A stretch of 64,000 nt of DNA, taken from contig OW204001.1 in the NCBI GenBank assembly GCA_934047225.1, forward strand, positions 9,904,201 to 9,968,200, in the 5' to 3' direction. The translations under genes and the position numbers were made by a program. This document shows positions 42,857 through 52,897 of this stretch, in pieces; the first letter of the stretch is position 1, and every line of letters starts with the position of its first letter. Below the pieces are notes generated by a model that was not told the DNA's origin, did no database searches, and saw only the letters and a list, made by a program, of their open reading frames with translations. Origin of the DNA: Ypsolopha sequella (lineage: Eukaryota; Arthropoda; Insecta; Lepidoptera; Ypsolophidae).

Positions 42857-43033
42857 TTAGAGAGGTGAGACACCATCTATAAAAACTGGTTCCCTACTTG
42901 AAGAAGGAAGATTTTCGTCCGAATCACTATCGTCTGTAGAATTTTGGTCCTCCTCAGTATCGTCGTCGGGTCCATTTTCATTGTCTCTGACTTCAATAAT
43001 TATTTTAATACACCATTTTCCTACATTGTCGTC
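42857..43033 (-). pseudogene. Acidic C-terminal exon-like frame
   Basis: The minus frame encodes DDNVGKWCIKIIIEVRDNEN, then an acidic run (GPDDDTEEDQNSTDDSDSDE), and ends REPVFIDGVSPL with a stop. A TTTTAAG acceptor-like sequence precedes it. Acidic tails like this are frequent in transposon proteins and in nuclear host proteins. I cannot name a family. The biased, non-random composition in AT-rich DNA argues for real coding ancestry. Confidence 0.4.
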
Positions 43034-43486
43034 TTAAAACGCTATAACGTCCGCGAGGCATAACACCAACAATAAACTTTAACAAACTAAATCAACAAAA
43101 CTTGAATAAAAATAAATCAACAAAACAACAAATAAAGGCAACAGAAACAATAAACTATAACAAACAGATTCAACGATTAACTTAAGGCTGCGTATAAACC
43201 TGGACAAATTAGTGATTTTGCCCCCGCATCCCCGCACCTCAACTGTTTGCGCGACCGGCCGTCACCGGCCGCGAGCGCTATTTCTTAGCTCCCACGAGCG
43301 GTGTGGATCCGCGGTCATTAACCCGTGCACGTGCTAGTTTTCAATAATAAGTATAATGCATCTACGATGTATAAAATTCAACCCAGTTGACAAAACGGTT
43401 TGTTCGCAATGGCATTTTTATGCGTAATTGTGTTTGCATCTAATTTTTATATTTCAAAATTTTATTTTTCGAAAGTCACACTTGCA
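43034..43486. other. No gene; GC-rich patch
   Basis: 43190-43330 is notably GC-rich (CGACCGGCCGTCACCGGCC, CACGAGCGGTGTGGATCCGC). It contains no frame and borders the satellite. Confidence 0.4.
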
Positions 43487-44672
43487 AAGATAATGATAAC
43501 GATACGTCGATACGACGATACGTCGATACAACGATACGTCGATACAACGATACGTCGATACGCCGATACGTCGATACGGGGATACGTCGATACAACGATA
43601 CGTCAATACACCGATACGTCGATACGTCGATACGGGGATACGTCGATACAACGATACGTCGATACGCCGATACGTCGATACGTCGATACGAGGATACGAC
43701 GATTCGAGGATACGACGATACAACGATACGTCGATACGTCAATACGTCGATACGGGGATACGTCGATACAACGATACGTCAATACGCCGATACGTCGATA
43801 CGGGGATACGTCGATACAACGATACGCCGATACGTCGATACGTCAATACGTCGATACGGGGATACGTCGATACAACGATACGTCGATACGACGATACGTC
43901 GATACGGGGATACAAAGATACGTCGATACGCCGATACGCCGATACGACGATACGTCGATACGGGGATACGTCGATACAACGATACGTCAATACGCCGATA
44001 TGTCGATACGTCGATACGTCGATACAACGATACGTCGATACGCCGATACTTCGATACGACGATACGAGGATACGACGATACGTCGATACAACGATACGTC
44101 AATACAACGATACGTCGATACGCCGATACGTCGATACGGGGATACGTCGATACGCCGATACGTCGATACGTCGATATGTCGATACGGGGATACGTCAATA
44201 CAACGATACGTCGATACGACGATACGTCGATACGGGGATACGTCGATACAACGATACGTCGATACGCCGATACGTCGATACGCCGATACGACGATACAAC
44301 GATACGTCGATACAACGATACGTCAATACGCCGATACGTCGATACGACGATACGTCGATACAACGATACGTCGATACGCCGATACGTCGATACACCGATA
44401 CGTCGATACGACGATACGTCGATACGGGGAAACGATGATACGTCGATATGACGATACGTCGATACGAGGATACGACGATACGAGGATACGACGATACGTC
44501 GATACGAGGATACGACGATACGTCGATACGAGGATACGACGATACGTCGATACGACGATACGTCGATACGACGATACGTCGATACGACGATACGGCAATA
44601 CGTCGATACGACGATACGTCGATACGACGATACGTCGATACGAGAATACGTCGATACGCCGATGGTGATGGT
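43487..44672. repeat. 1.2 kb satellite of 8 bp GATACGTC-type units
   Basis: GATAC recurs every 8 bases for about 148 units, the last three bases being mostly GTC, GAC, AAC, GCC, GGG or GAG (GATACGTC, GATACAAC, GATACGCC, GATACGGG). Patches of higher order combine TC-AC-TC-CC-TC-GG units. Each unit carries one to two CpGs. It is open in nearly every frame on both strands (the largest is 43400-44668 plus, IRRYVDTS repeats, and 43779-44735 minus) because 8 is not divisible by 3. These frames are not evidence of genes. Confidence 0.95.
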
Positions 44673-44676
44673 GAGA

Positions 44677-44786
44677 TAAGGTTTTTTTAGTCTCCCAGAG
44701 GGGTAGGCAGCTAGGCAGAGACTACAGATTTCCATCTGCTACGATCCAGACACAACTCTTTCGCCTCTTCCACATCCATCAACCAT
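44677..44786 (-). pseudogene. RTE-like LINE ORF2 C-terminal remnant, reverse orientation
   Basis: Minus translation reads MDVEEAKELCLDRSRWKSVV, nearly the same as the end at 39017, followed by LPTPLGD-like codons. It abuts the GATACGTC satellite, so the satellite may have grown at the boundary of this insertion. Confidence 0.55.
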
Positions 44787-45560
44787 ATTTATTGTGATAT
44801 TAAATTGTAAGCTAAAAAAAATACCTCAGACGAAAAACATAGCGATATTCATTAGTCCATTGAGACAACCTTTAGTTCAACATCTTTAATAAAACATGAC
44901 CTATCTACTTATTTTGTTAAGTAATGGCGTACCTTTGCATTACTTTCATCCACTGCTTTACTTTCACTCGTAAAACATTTTTTACATTGGTTGCATTTAT
45001 TTCCCATGTTTCAAATTACGAGATTTATTTAAATTACGAAACCGGGACGTCGAGTGCGCAAAAACGTAGCCCTCCCGTCTCAACGGAGCGATCACAACTG
45101 ACCGACGGGTGAGTGACGAAACAAAGCATGGAACAAAAAGCGCGTGCGACCGAGATATCTTGTCGCCGCCTTGTCTCAGAATAAATCGACGTAAGCGCCA
45201 ATTCTTAGATGTTAAATTAAATGAAAACGAAACAGAGTTATTCAAAATCCCCGTGCAATTATACGGGGTCATTTGTTTTCTTATTTTTAATACAAATTTC
45301 AAGGCAAACTGTTTTAAGAAAGGTCCTTTAACACTCGAAAAACATGAAATATAGAGGTAACTTCGTAATTTTTTTCTATCGAGCGAACTTAAAGCTTTTG
45401 CGTTTCTGCTTCTGCACGAATATCAGCCCTATAGTCTATTATCTATATTATTTTTATTAAACCGATTGACCAAGTTACACAATGTTTTATGCTCATTTGA
45501 AATTGTGCATCTGACATTATACCGACCCTTAACGAATCATAGAATTTTTTCCTCGTAGGT
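44787..45560. other. No recognised gene
   Basis: Frames on both strands overlap at 44997-45354. 45037-45190 is moderately GC-rich. No motif was recognised. Confidence 0.35.
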
Positions 45561-46040
45561 ACTTTTCATGCAACGCGCGCGTGTGCAGTGTACGGACGTA
45601 GCATTAACACTAACGCATAGTGTTGACACCTGCTGAATGGCGAGCGGGGGGTGTGGTGCGGCACGCAGGCGGGTGTGCTCCGCGCCCTCGCTCCTGTAAC
45701 GTCCCCCTGACACCGTAAAACGGCTTATGGGTCGATTCTTGGGGCTAGCTTCAGACTCTTCAGAGGCGACTAAAAGATTGGCGAGCACTGTAACCCACCT
45801 AGTGGTCATTCAATTCTGCCGCAGCTAGCAACGTGGACGTAAATCCATAGTGACGCACAAGCAAGCGCACTCACGACGCAGTCAATTACTCCACGCACGC
45901 AACGCTGCGGTGTGCGCTGACCTTACCGCTGACCCAAACGAACGACCAGCATAGAACATTCCCATACATTCATTCTTTCGATGACGCACACGGTCCAACG
46001 GAACGTTGTGCATTGGAATCGCCAGTAGCGATAATGCGAG

Positions 46041-46400
46041 GGTATTTGAACACGAGAGTTTTTTCTTTGCCAATAAAAAAAATATGAAAAAAGCGTATGG
46101 GGACGAGAAAAATGTACGTTCCCATCACCGAATCAATGTTATGTTGTGAATGTTGAAGTTTGTCGGCTGTATTTTCAAGGGTTATATTCTGACTTGGCTG
46201 ACTAAACAGGGACAATGATACAGTACCTCGGAGAGCCAGTGCAGGACTTATTAGCATTAGCCCCGCATCCAAATTAGAGACGAAACAAATATCGTTGTGA
46301 AACACGAACGCACAAAATCATTGACGAAATGTGCCTAAGACCAATGGCGAAGATTATATTACCTTTAGACAGGGGCGGTTTTTGGTTGGCCCATTTGTGT
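46041..46400. other. No recognised feature
   Basis: The 111-codon minus frame at 45970-46305 has no recognised motif. Confidence 0.35.
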
Positions 46401-46622
46401 AATGGGAATCCACACTGCCAAATTATCCCTGTAGATGGCGCATCGTCGATCCGCTACATTATTGTGATTTAAGATTAATTTCTTGGAATTGGAGATATAT
46501 TTCAGAAAATTCAGTAGGAAAACCAGAACACAACAACAGAGTTTGACATAGCTGGACCGTAGTATTTATTGGCGGACTATGCTAGCGCCATCTGTAATTA
46601 GCTTTGTCTGTGGATCCCCATT
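46401..46622. mobile_element. 222 bp MITE, family K
   Basis: Left AATGGGAATCCACACTGCC, then GTAGATGGCGCA; right GCTAGCGCCATCTGTAATTA, GTCTGTGGATCCCCATT. The ends pair over about 14 bases and the GATGGCGC subterminal block pairs again. No clear target duplication. Confidence 0.65.
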
Positions 46623-48319
46623 GTCTTGTATTTTTATACATCGTGACAAATTCTTTTCGGTTCGTATCCGCTACGCTTCACGGTTTCTGAAGTTTCTTTC
46701 AGTGGTGGTGACAAAGGTGGTACCATTAGTTAATTAGGCTTTTCTATACAGGTGGTAGGCATTTGGCACTATGGTGATATCACGATGATCATTTTTCTTT
46801 CCAAAGAGGATGAAGGTTATACGGTGAAGTCGAGAATTGTTTACGTGTAAACTGATTGTTACCGAATTAGTTTCCAATTCTTTGAGCTTCAAAATATCTC
46901 CAGGAAAAGCCATGTGCGCAAAAAAAACTCAATTTCCAATGAATTTTTGGTTTTGGAAAGTTAGACTGTCATTTAGACAATAGAGACTAATTGACAACAG
47001 ATTGACAGTTAGACAAAAAAGACTAATAACCCCATTCAATATAGACTAATATAGACTAATAACCGCCATTATTTTATGTCTAACTTGCAAGTGCATGAAG
47101 GCCACAATCATGCATGGCTGTCCAACATCCATCTCTTGAGACTCAAAGGAAAGTTTTAAGCTTCGTGCCAAACACGTTGATCGATGACAATTTTCTAGTG
47201 TTATCTAGTTTGCGCGAAATGGAAAAATATTTTTCAAGAATTGCTTCTCGTGGATATTTTCTGGCGGGAAATCCGAAAATCAGTAAAGATGCAATTTTTA
47301 TTATCTTGAACAAAATATGTTTAGGGTTCGACAGATCAAATCTGATTTAACTATAGATTTGGAATGTACAAGATAAACAATGTAGTAGAGAAAATGATTC
47401 CAAAAAAACATGCACATTACTATGACATTACTATTACATTTACTATTTTACTTAATATTTTGGACAATCCTGCATATAACTACTAAATACAACAAAGAAA
47501 ATCAATACGTTATTGTAAAAACTTTTTTTGCGCCGATTAATACGAGTAATTGGGCAAAATGTGGTTCAAAACATTCTAATGACAAAATCATATTTACCTG
47601 TGAAATGTGGAATTATTTGATTTATTTCTCCTTGTCACATCACAATTACTCCCTGCACAAGAAACCATGTGTAACCCGATCACTATTTATCAATTTAGTT
47701 ACGTATTATTTAAATATTATTATAATTTTTTTATTTATTTACAATCCCCTATCATCTATCTTTACAGGATGCATCCTAATACGATAGAGAAGGTAACATT
47801 AATAACAACATTATACAATAATATAAGATACAAATACACAATTTTTAAACTTATAACAATTACTTAAGATTAATACTTAGTGTGGCCTTTGTGAACTCGC
47901 TCACGCTAAAATTAAACGAAATCAACCCGTCCGGATCCAGCCACCGTGTCACAATTATACCCAAGCAAGCAGGACGCTATCGCCTCTTACTCGGAAAAAC
48001 ATTGACATATCGGTTCTTTATTTTGGATTTCTTTCTCTCTTGCAAGGTTTTTTTTCGGAACGTGAGCAATTTGTTAGTCATTGAATAACTTCTCAGACGT
48101 AACATAAAATAATAATATATTATGCATAAAACCCAAGGACTAGATCATACATACAGAAAGTTTAATAAAACTATGCTTCAGCTATAAATTGCTCCATAAA
48201 AGCTGAATATTAAGCTAGGATGTTCTAGGATATGCAGTGCTCGTTCAAGATCAGTTCATTATTAAAATTTATTTTTTAAAATTATATACGCTATAACAGC
48301 TTTTAATTTTTTTTTAAAG
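46623..48319. other. No recognised gene
   Basis: Frames at 47114-47350 (RKVLSFVPNTLIDDNFLVL), 47410-47787 and 47882-48088 lack recognised motifs or convincing signals. AGACTAATATAGACTAATA at 47041 is a local repeat. The 47114 frame has ordinary amino acid composition and could be a decayed fragment. Confidence 0.35.
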
Positions 48320-48448
48320 GATATAAATATACTGATAAATAGGATATACAAATATAATTAAATCTCAAGATATATTTCCGGTCGGACCCGAAATATATCT
48401 TGAGATTTAATTATATTTGTATATCCTATTTATCAGTATATTTATATC
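48320..48448. mobile_element. Inverted pair of Penelope-type tails, 59-base perfect arms
   Basis: Arms 48320-48378 and 48390-48448 are exact reverse complements around an 11-base loop (CGGTCGGACCC). The right arm GACCCGAAATATATCTTGAG then TTTAATTATATTTGTATATC resembles the PLE tail at 1612-1665 (GGTCCCGAAATATATCCTAA). This suggests a head-to-head PLE tail insertion with the body lost. Confidence 0.75.
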
Positions 48449-48739
48449 TATTAAAATTTATAAAATCACCATTAGTAAAAAACCAGTTATGATGTAATTG
48501 CTCAACATCAACATTTCCTTTGCAAACAAAACACCTACTCACTGTATTTAAAATTTGTTTTGTCTATCTTTTGAACGATTCCAATTTGTCCTGCGCCTGT
48601 ATACTTACTTGAATCATACTTTATACTTAGTTAAATCACAAGTGCAAGGAGCGTGACATACTATTTAATCGCAAAAACATCGTGTTATGCTCCTCACACT
48701 AAGTTGCGTCGCGCGCGATTAAACCTTATAGTACTACGG
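48449..48739. other. No recognised feature
   Basis: Ends at the left target duplication of the P element. Confidence 0.4.
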
Positions 48740-48747
48740 GTGCTGAA
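48740..48747. repeat. Target duplication, left (P element 1)
   Basis: GTGCTGAA, repeated exactly at 49740-49747 on the other side of the element. Confidence 0.9.
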
Positions 48748-49739
48748 CTTCGACCAAGATAAAATGAATGGACGGGCCATAGCGTGCGGATTTTTGAAGC
48801 CTGCAAAGTGAGCGCCGGCTCTCACTTCATCTCTGTCTGTTAGAAGTGCGACAGGTACGCTTATTATTACATGCCATTAAAATAACTGACGAAAAAATGC
48901 CTTTCTGTGCATTCCCTAAGTGCAAGAACACTACCAAAAAGCAAAATAAAAGTTCAGGCATCATATTTCACGCGTAAGTACATGTTTATCAATCTATTTT
49001 ATCACAAAAGTAACTAATTCCAATTAATAAACATTGTTTCGTTGTCTCCATTTTGTTGTTTATCCCGTCGTAACAGGATAGAAATATACGAATATACATA
49101 GTGCGACAAGGAAAGCTTGCTCTGTTCGACAATGCCGATCTTAGTCCAGATGTACCGACAGCAAACTAGTTTTATATTGTACCATTATTGTACCAAGTTG
49201 TACCATTCGATCCAATTAAACTTATGTTCAATAGTTTTTTTAAACTAACTGTTTAATAATATTATAGATCAATAATAATTATTATTATATTCTTACATGA
49301 AATTTCTTTGTTTCTAATTAATTGTACAAAATATACTAAAGAAAAAAAAAAGGATATGGGCACAATCAAAATATTATACGACCCTACACATTAACTTACC
49401 GAACACGAATTTTTTTTTTTAAATTGTACCAAAAAATGTACAGATTTTTTATTTTGTACCAAATTGTTTTGCTAACGCTACTTTTAGCAATAAACCGATT
49501 TGGTACAAAATGGCTACTCTCGTTTGGTCTTCAAATGTTAAACGGTTCAAAAGCAACAGATAACAGCAGGTGTTCTCTTTTTCTCACGTAGTTATTATAT
49601 TCGCTATCTTTTTTTTGTAGCAAATGCACTATATATACTTACAATTAGGTATTGAAGTATATATCCGATTGCTTAGTCTCGTTATGAGTGAGTAAATTGT
49701 AAAGACAAGGCCCGTCCATCCATTTTATCTTGGTCGAAG
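48748..49739 (+). mobile_element. P-superfamily DNA transposon, 992 bp, non-autonomous
   Basis: Terminal inverted repeats are exactly 31 bp: left 48748-48778 starting CTTCGACCAAGATAAAATGA, right 49709-49739 ending TTTATCTTGGTCGAAG, with at most one mismatch. The element is flanked by a perfect 8 bp duplication GTGCTGAA (48740-48747 and 49740-49747). A 31 bp TIR, an 8 bp duplication and a THAP exon are the defining traits of P elements. The rest of the transposase is missing: past the first exon there are only AT-rich sequence and several GTACC-rich blocks (49180-49510). It would need a transposase supplied elsewhere. Confidence 0.9.
48897..48973 (+). pseudogene. THAP-domain first exon of a P transposase
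   Basis: From ATG the exon encodes 25 residues: MPFCAFPKCKNTTKKQNKSS then GIIFH, and ends at the donor GC/GTAAGT (intron starts 48974). M-x-x-C-A-x-x-x-C-x-N and the later G-x-x-F/Y-H match the start of the THAP C2CH zinc finger, the DNA-binding domain of P transposase. The downstream half of the domain (the tryptophan, second CxxH and AVPTIF-like box) is not found after the intron. The copy is therefore a fragment. The intact start and splice donor suggest recent loss or constraint by the terminal region. Confidence 0.75.
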
Positions 49740-49747
49740 GTGCTGAA
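49740..49747. repeat. Target duplication, right (P element 1)
   Basis: GTGCTGAA, identical to 48740-48747. Confidence 0.9.
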
Positions 49748-50049
49748 GAAGGGTGCTTGACTACGTAGCAGTCTATTTATTTAGGTAAATATCCTTCAAA
49801 TGGAACTGTGTCATAGTTTTTTATGTCTGCTCTATGGTGGACATAAAGGGAGATTGAACGGCTTTTACTGCTTGCGGGACATAACGACGGATCCTCCTAG
49901 CTAGCAGCAAATTGTACCTGTGTTGCACCGGGGAATATTTATTTTTAGATTTTCTTTAAAAAATAGAATGCTTTTAATATAATTCATTTGTTTGTGTATC
50001 CAAACTGTATAGTAATTCTCCAAACAGTATAGTAAAACGTGTTCTCGTG
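49748..50049. other. No recognised feature
   Basis: Ordinary sequence between the P element and a MITE. Confidence 0.4.
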
Positions 50050-50333
50050 TATACTGTATCTAGCGAGACGATGCAAAGCCGTCATTACCCCTCAGTATAA
50101 TGATAGGTAATTAATTTTAGAAAACCATACTTCCGACATGTATAGTTCCTGTTATAAAATGCAACTAAACATGCTTATCATGGTACGAGGGTCAGGTCAC
50201 GAGCATTCAGAGGCCGGCCATTTATGGCGATTTTGTGTGTCAAGAGTCGAGACAGCGGCATTTTCTTTGATGAGGTGGCAGGTGTCAGTCGGGGGAATGA
50301 CCCGCTTTGCATCGCCTCGCTAAATATAGCATA
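50050..50333. mobile_element. 284 bp MITE, family M
   Basis: Left TATACTGTATCTAGCGAGAC, GATGCAAAGCCGTCATTACC; right GAATGACCCGCTTTGCATCG, CCTCGCTAAATATAGCATA. The arms pair over about 40 bases. The 61-codon frame inside is accidental. Confidence 0.75.
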
Positions 50334-50694
50334 CTCCTACTAATACGATCACTAGCAATTAATATCTATTGTATTTATTCTTTATTGCACATGAAACATT
50401 AAACATTTAAAAAAAACAAAAAGAAACTGTACAAAAGCGAGCTTATTTCTACTGAAATCTCTTCCAGACAACCTGTAGGTGTGATAAAATACAAAAATAC
50501 AAAAAAGTAAGCAAAGTGTACAACAAAATAACATTAAATTTTGTAAGGAATAATTAAATAGATAATTTTACAACAAGATAAATTAAACAAAGTAATAAAT
50601 TGCTAATTGAATATTATAATATATAATTATATAAAAATACATATACTAAAGGGAAAAGAATAAAAAATATATATTTAAAGTTATAATATGTACA

Positions 50695-50695
50695 A

Positions 50696-50726
<31 letters not shown>
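50695..50726. repeat. TA dinucleotide microsatellite
   Basis: ATATATATATATATATATATA then CACATATA within the LINE 3' UTR. Confidence 0.85.
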
Positions 50727-51076
50727 AAACAAAATACATAAAATAAAGGTACGAGTATATAAAATTAAAGGACAGAAAGGAAGTGCTCTTTCACTTGCTT
50801 TTTAAACGTAAACACAGAAGGACAATCTCTAATGTGTTTTGGCAACTTATTCCACATACGTGCAGCACGGGGCGTGAAGGAGTTATAATAATAGTCTGTT
50901 TTCATGACGGTACTTGCAACGTCCTTGTATCACATGCTCTCTGGGGCCTATCACGAGAAGGTAAGAGCTTAAAGCCGTCACGAAGATACTCAGGGGCATA
51001 TGGATTCTTGAGAATGTACCGTACCGAAGTACCGTAAGCATATGGTAGTTTCTTCGTGAACGAATTGGTAGCCACT

Positions 51077-51390
51077 TCAACGTGATTGATCATATTTACG
51101 CAAATTGAAAACAAAACGAATGCCAAGATTCTGAAGCCGCTCTAGTTTGTTAACAAGGTCCTCAATAGCATCCATAAAACAAATGTCAGCGTAATCAAGT
51201 AGAGGCAACAGCAGAGTCAGCACAAGCATCACCTTTGTTTTATAAGGCAAGAAGTATTGAAGCCTTTTGAGAGAGTGGAATGAAAAGTGCATGCGCCGAC
51301 TAATTTCATTAACTTGAGCTTGCCAAGACAAGCAGCAGTCCATTGTGAGACCAAGAGTCTTTACTTTGTCGGAGAATGGAATAGCAACAT
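51077..51390 (-). pseudogene. LINE polymerase thumb/C-terminal fragment
   Basis: The frame holds the conserved LTMDCCLSWQAQVNEISRRM and LLPLLDYADICFMDAIEDLV stretches, then LERLQNLGIRFVFNLRKYD. It shifts frame near 51080 into the overlapping frames ending SRDRPQRACDTRTL. Interruptions rule out function. Confidence 0.75.
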
Positions 51391-51393
51391 TAT

Positions 51394-51773
51394 CCGAGAT
51401 TGGGCAAAACAGGGTTCGGGGTTATGGCTTTTTAAAATAGTAAAATATTAATTTCTGAACAAAATAAATACCACTTGTTACCTTACAAGATGAAGTACGG
51501 GTTCATTAAAAAAAATCTTGGCACTAATGTATAGTAACTTCAGAAAAAAAAACAGGATTTTCAAGTTCAGGTTACACCCGTAGCGCTGCAATGCTATTCA
51601 AGAGATTTTCTTGAAATTCCCGTTTTTTTTCTGAAGTTACTATACATTATTGCCGTGATTTTTTTTAATGAACCTGCACTTCATCTTGTAAGGTAACAAG
51701 TGGTATTTATTTTGTTCAGAAATTTAATTTTTACCGTCTTAAAAAGCCATAACCCTGAACCCCGAATCTCGGA
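51394..51773. mobile_element. 380 bp TIR element nested in a LINE, family I
   Basis: Left CCGAGATTGGGCAAAACAGG, GTTCGGGGTTATGGC; right GCCATAACCCTGAACCCCGA, ATCTCGG. Arms of over 150 bases (ACCACTTGTTACCTTACAAG, TTCAGAAAAAAAA) pair along most of the length, leaving a core with CACCCGTAGCGCTGCAATGC. Removing it rejoins the LINE reading frame region between TLRVGV and NVAIPFSDK. Confidence 0.85.
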
Positions 51774-52093
51774 ACACCGACCCTTAACGTAGGAATTGTT
51801 TTGATGTCCATATTGTCACGTAGACGCTTGCTACCAATAATAATTGCCTGGGACTTAAGTGGGTTTACCAAAAGACCAAACTTTATATACGAGTTTAACT
51901 CCAGACAGCTTAATAAAAATGAACATTAGATCTGCTAAATTGATTAGTTTTTAGAACTTTGCCATGATTTCTTAATAAACTGTAACATTGAAAAGAACGT
52001 AACTTTTTGAGTGCACGGTCTCTGGCTGGAGCAGAATAGAAAACATATGCTTCCATTTTCACGCACAAGTGTCATGAAATATTCTTAGATAAA

Positions 52094-52295
52094 AGTCTAT
52101 TCCGAGGGCAGCTGGAAAATCGATCAATGACCTTTGCGCATTTTTGTACTGGACCCCGTACCACGAAACCTTAGAATTGATACTCTAAGTACGAAACGCA
52201 GTAAATTGCAACAAACGATAAAGATTGTACCACGTATCGATTTCTTTAAACGAGTACAGTTTTTCCAGCTGCCCTCGGGAATCTCGGAATAGACT
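52094..52295. mobile_element. 202 bp MITE, family J
   Basis: Left AGTCTATTCCGAGGGCAGCT, GGAAAA; right TTTTCCAGCTGCCCTCGGGA, ATCTCGGAATAGACT. One arm has an extra ATTCCCGAG copy. GTACCACG and its inverse pair further inside. Confidence 0.8.
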
Positions 52296-52563
52296 AGCAA
52301 AAACATAACACCAAATAATATATAGCTTGTTTATGTAAATTGTCCTATTTGTTTCACACACGGGGCAGACTGAGCGGGCACGATAAGGGTATTAAGGTCT
52401 TCCCTTCATCTTATATTCAAACAATTTGAAACAAAATGTTTACAGTAGTACCATTTTAATATTGCGCAAAGGAATCTTCGCCACTCTTCGGCAAAGGTCG
52501 TATTTCAGTACGCTTTCTATACAATTCACGAAAGATAGTACACGTACAATCGGTCGGCATATT

Positions 52564-52571
52564 ATTTCTAT
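52564..52571. repeat. Target duplication, left (P element 2)
   Basis: ATTTCTAT, repeated exactly at 52878-52885. Confidence 0.9.
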
Positions 52572-52877
52572 CTTCGACCAAAATAAAATAAATGGACGGG
52601 CCATAGCGTACAGATTTTTGAAGTCTGTAAAGTGAGCGCCGGCTCTCACTTCATCTCTGTCTCTGTCTGTTAGAAGAGTGACACATACGCTTATTATTAC
52701 ATGCCATCCAAATAACTGACGAAAAAATACCTTCTTGTGCATTTACAAAGTGCAAAAAGCAAAATAAAAATAAAAATAAAAATTAGGTATTGAAGTATAT
52801 ATCCAATTGCTTAGACTCGTTATGAGTGAGGAAACTGTAAAGACATGGCCCGTCCATTCATTTTATTTTGGTCAAAG
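52572..52877 (+). mobile_element. P-superfamily element 2, 306 bp deletion derivative
   Basis: 31 bp ends: left 52572-52602 (CTTCGACCAAAATAAAATAA), right 52847-52877 (CATTTTATTTTGGTCAAAG), with two mismatches between them. It is flanked by a perfect 8 bp duplication ATTTCTAT (52564-52571, 52878-52885). It keeps the first 190 bases and the last 95 of the family. The THAP start codon is mutated (ATACCTTCTTGTGCATT), leaving CAFTKCKKQNK. AAATAAAAATAAAAATAAAAATT marks the deletion joint. Smaller size and lost start make it MITE-like. Confidence 0.9.
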
Positions 52878-52885
52878 ATTTCTAT
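52878..52885. repeat. Target duplication, right (P element 2)
   Basis: ATTTCTAT, identical to 52564-52571. Confidence 0.9.
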
Positions 52886-52897
52886 GCGTATTATATT

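Larger units (their letters stand above)
42425..46040. mobile_element. Possible degraded DNA transposon with GC-rich inverted ends
   Basis: GTGCGCGCCAATCTTTTAGT, CGCCTCTGAG (42601-42630) has its inverted partner CAGAGGCGACTAAAAGATTG, GCGAGCAC at 45761-45788. Flanking both are GC-rich stretches with AACGCTGCG, GACGCAG and CAACGTTGTGCG in inverted order (42430-42600 and 45800-46020). An acidic frame (42857-43033) and a large satellite lie between. This may be one element swollen by satellite growth, or two independent end fragments. Confidence 0.4.
50365..51950 (-). mobile_element. Jockey/CR1-like LINE, 3' part, reverse orientation, split by a MITE
   Basis: Reading minus: 51950-51774 encodes the part after the palm (GLLVNPLKSQAIIIGSKRL); a TIR element interrupts at 51773-51394. 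Reading then resumes with IPFSDKVKTLGLTMDCCLSW, VNEISRRMHFSFHSLKRLQYF, LLDYADICFMDAIEDLVNKL and QNLGIRFVFNLRKYDQ. A frameshifted end follows (NPYAPEYLRDGFKLLPSRDR). The 3' UTR runs to about 50365 and contains a TA microsatellite. A K-Q-IIIGS block, SW---V and L---Q---IRF--- are standard C-terminal landmarks of Jockey-superfamily polymerases. Confidence 0.8.

Noticed and set aside
43400..44668. 422-codon plus frame (IRRYVDTS repeats) and 318-codon minus frame
   Set aside because: Both arise from an 8 bp satellite without stops; almost all frames are open, and the longest starts and ends at the array borders or inside a LINE remnant.
47114..47350. 78-codon plus frame as a conserved gene
   Set aside because: Composition is ordinary, but there is no recognised family, splice site or promoter; kept only as a remark in the gap entry.
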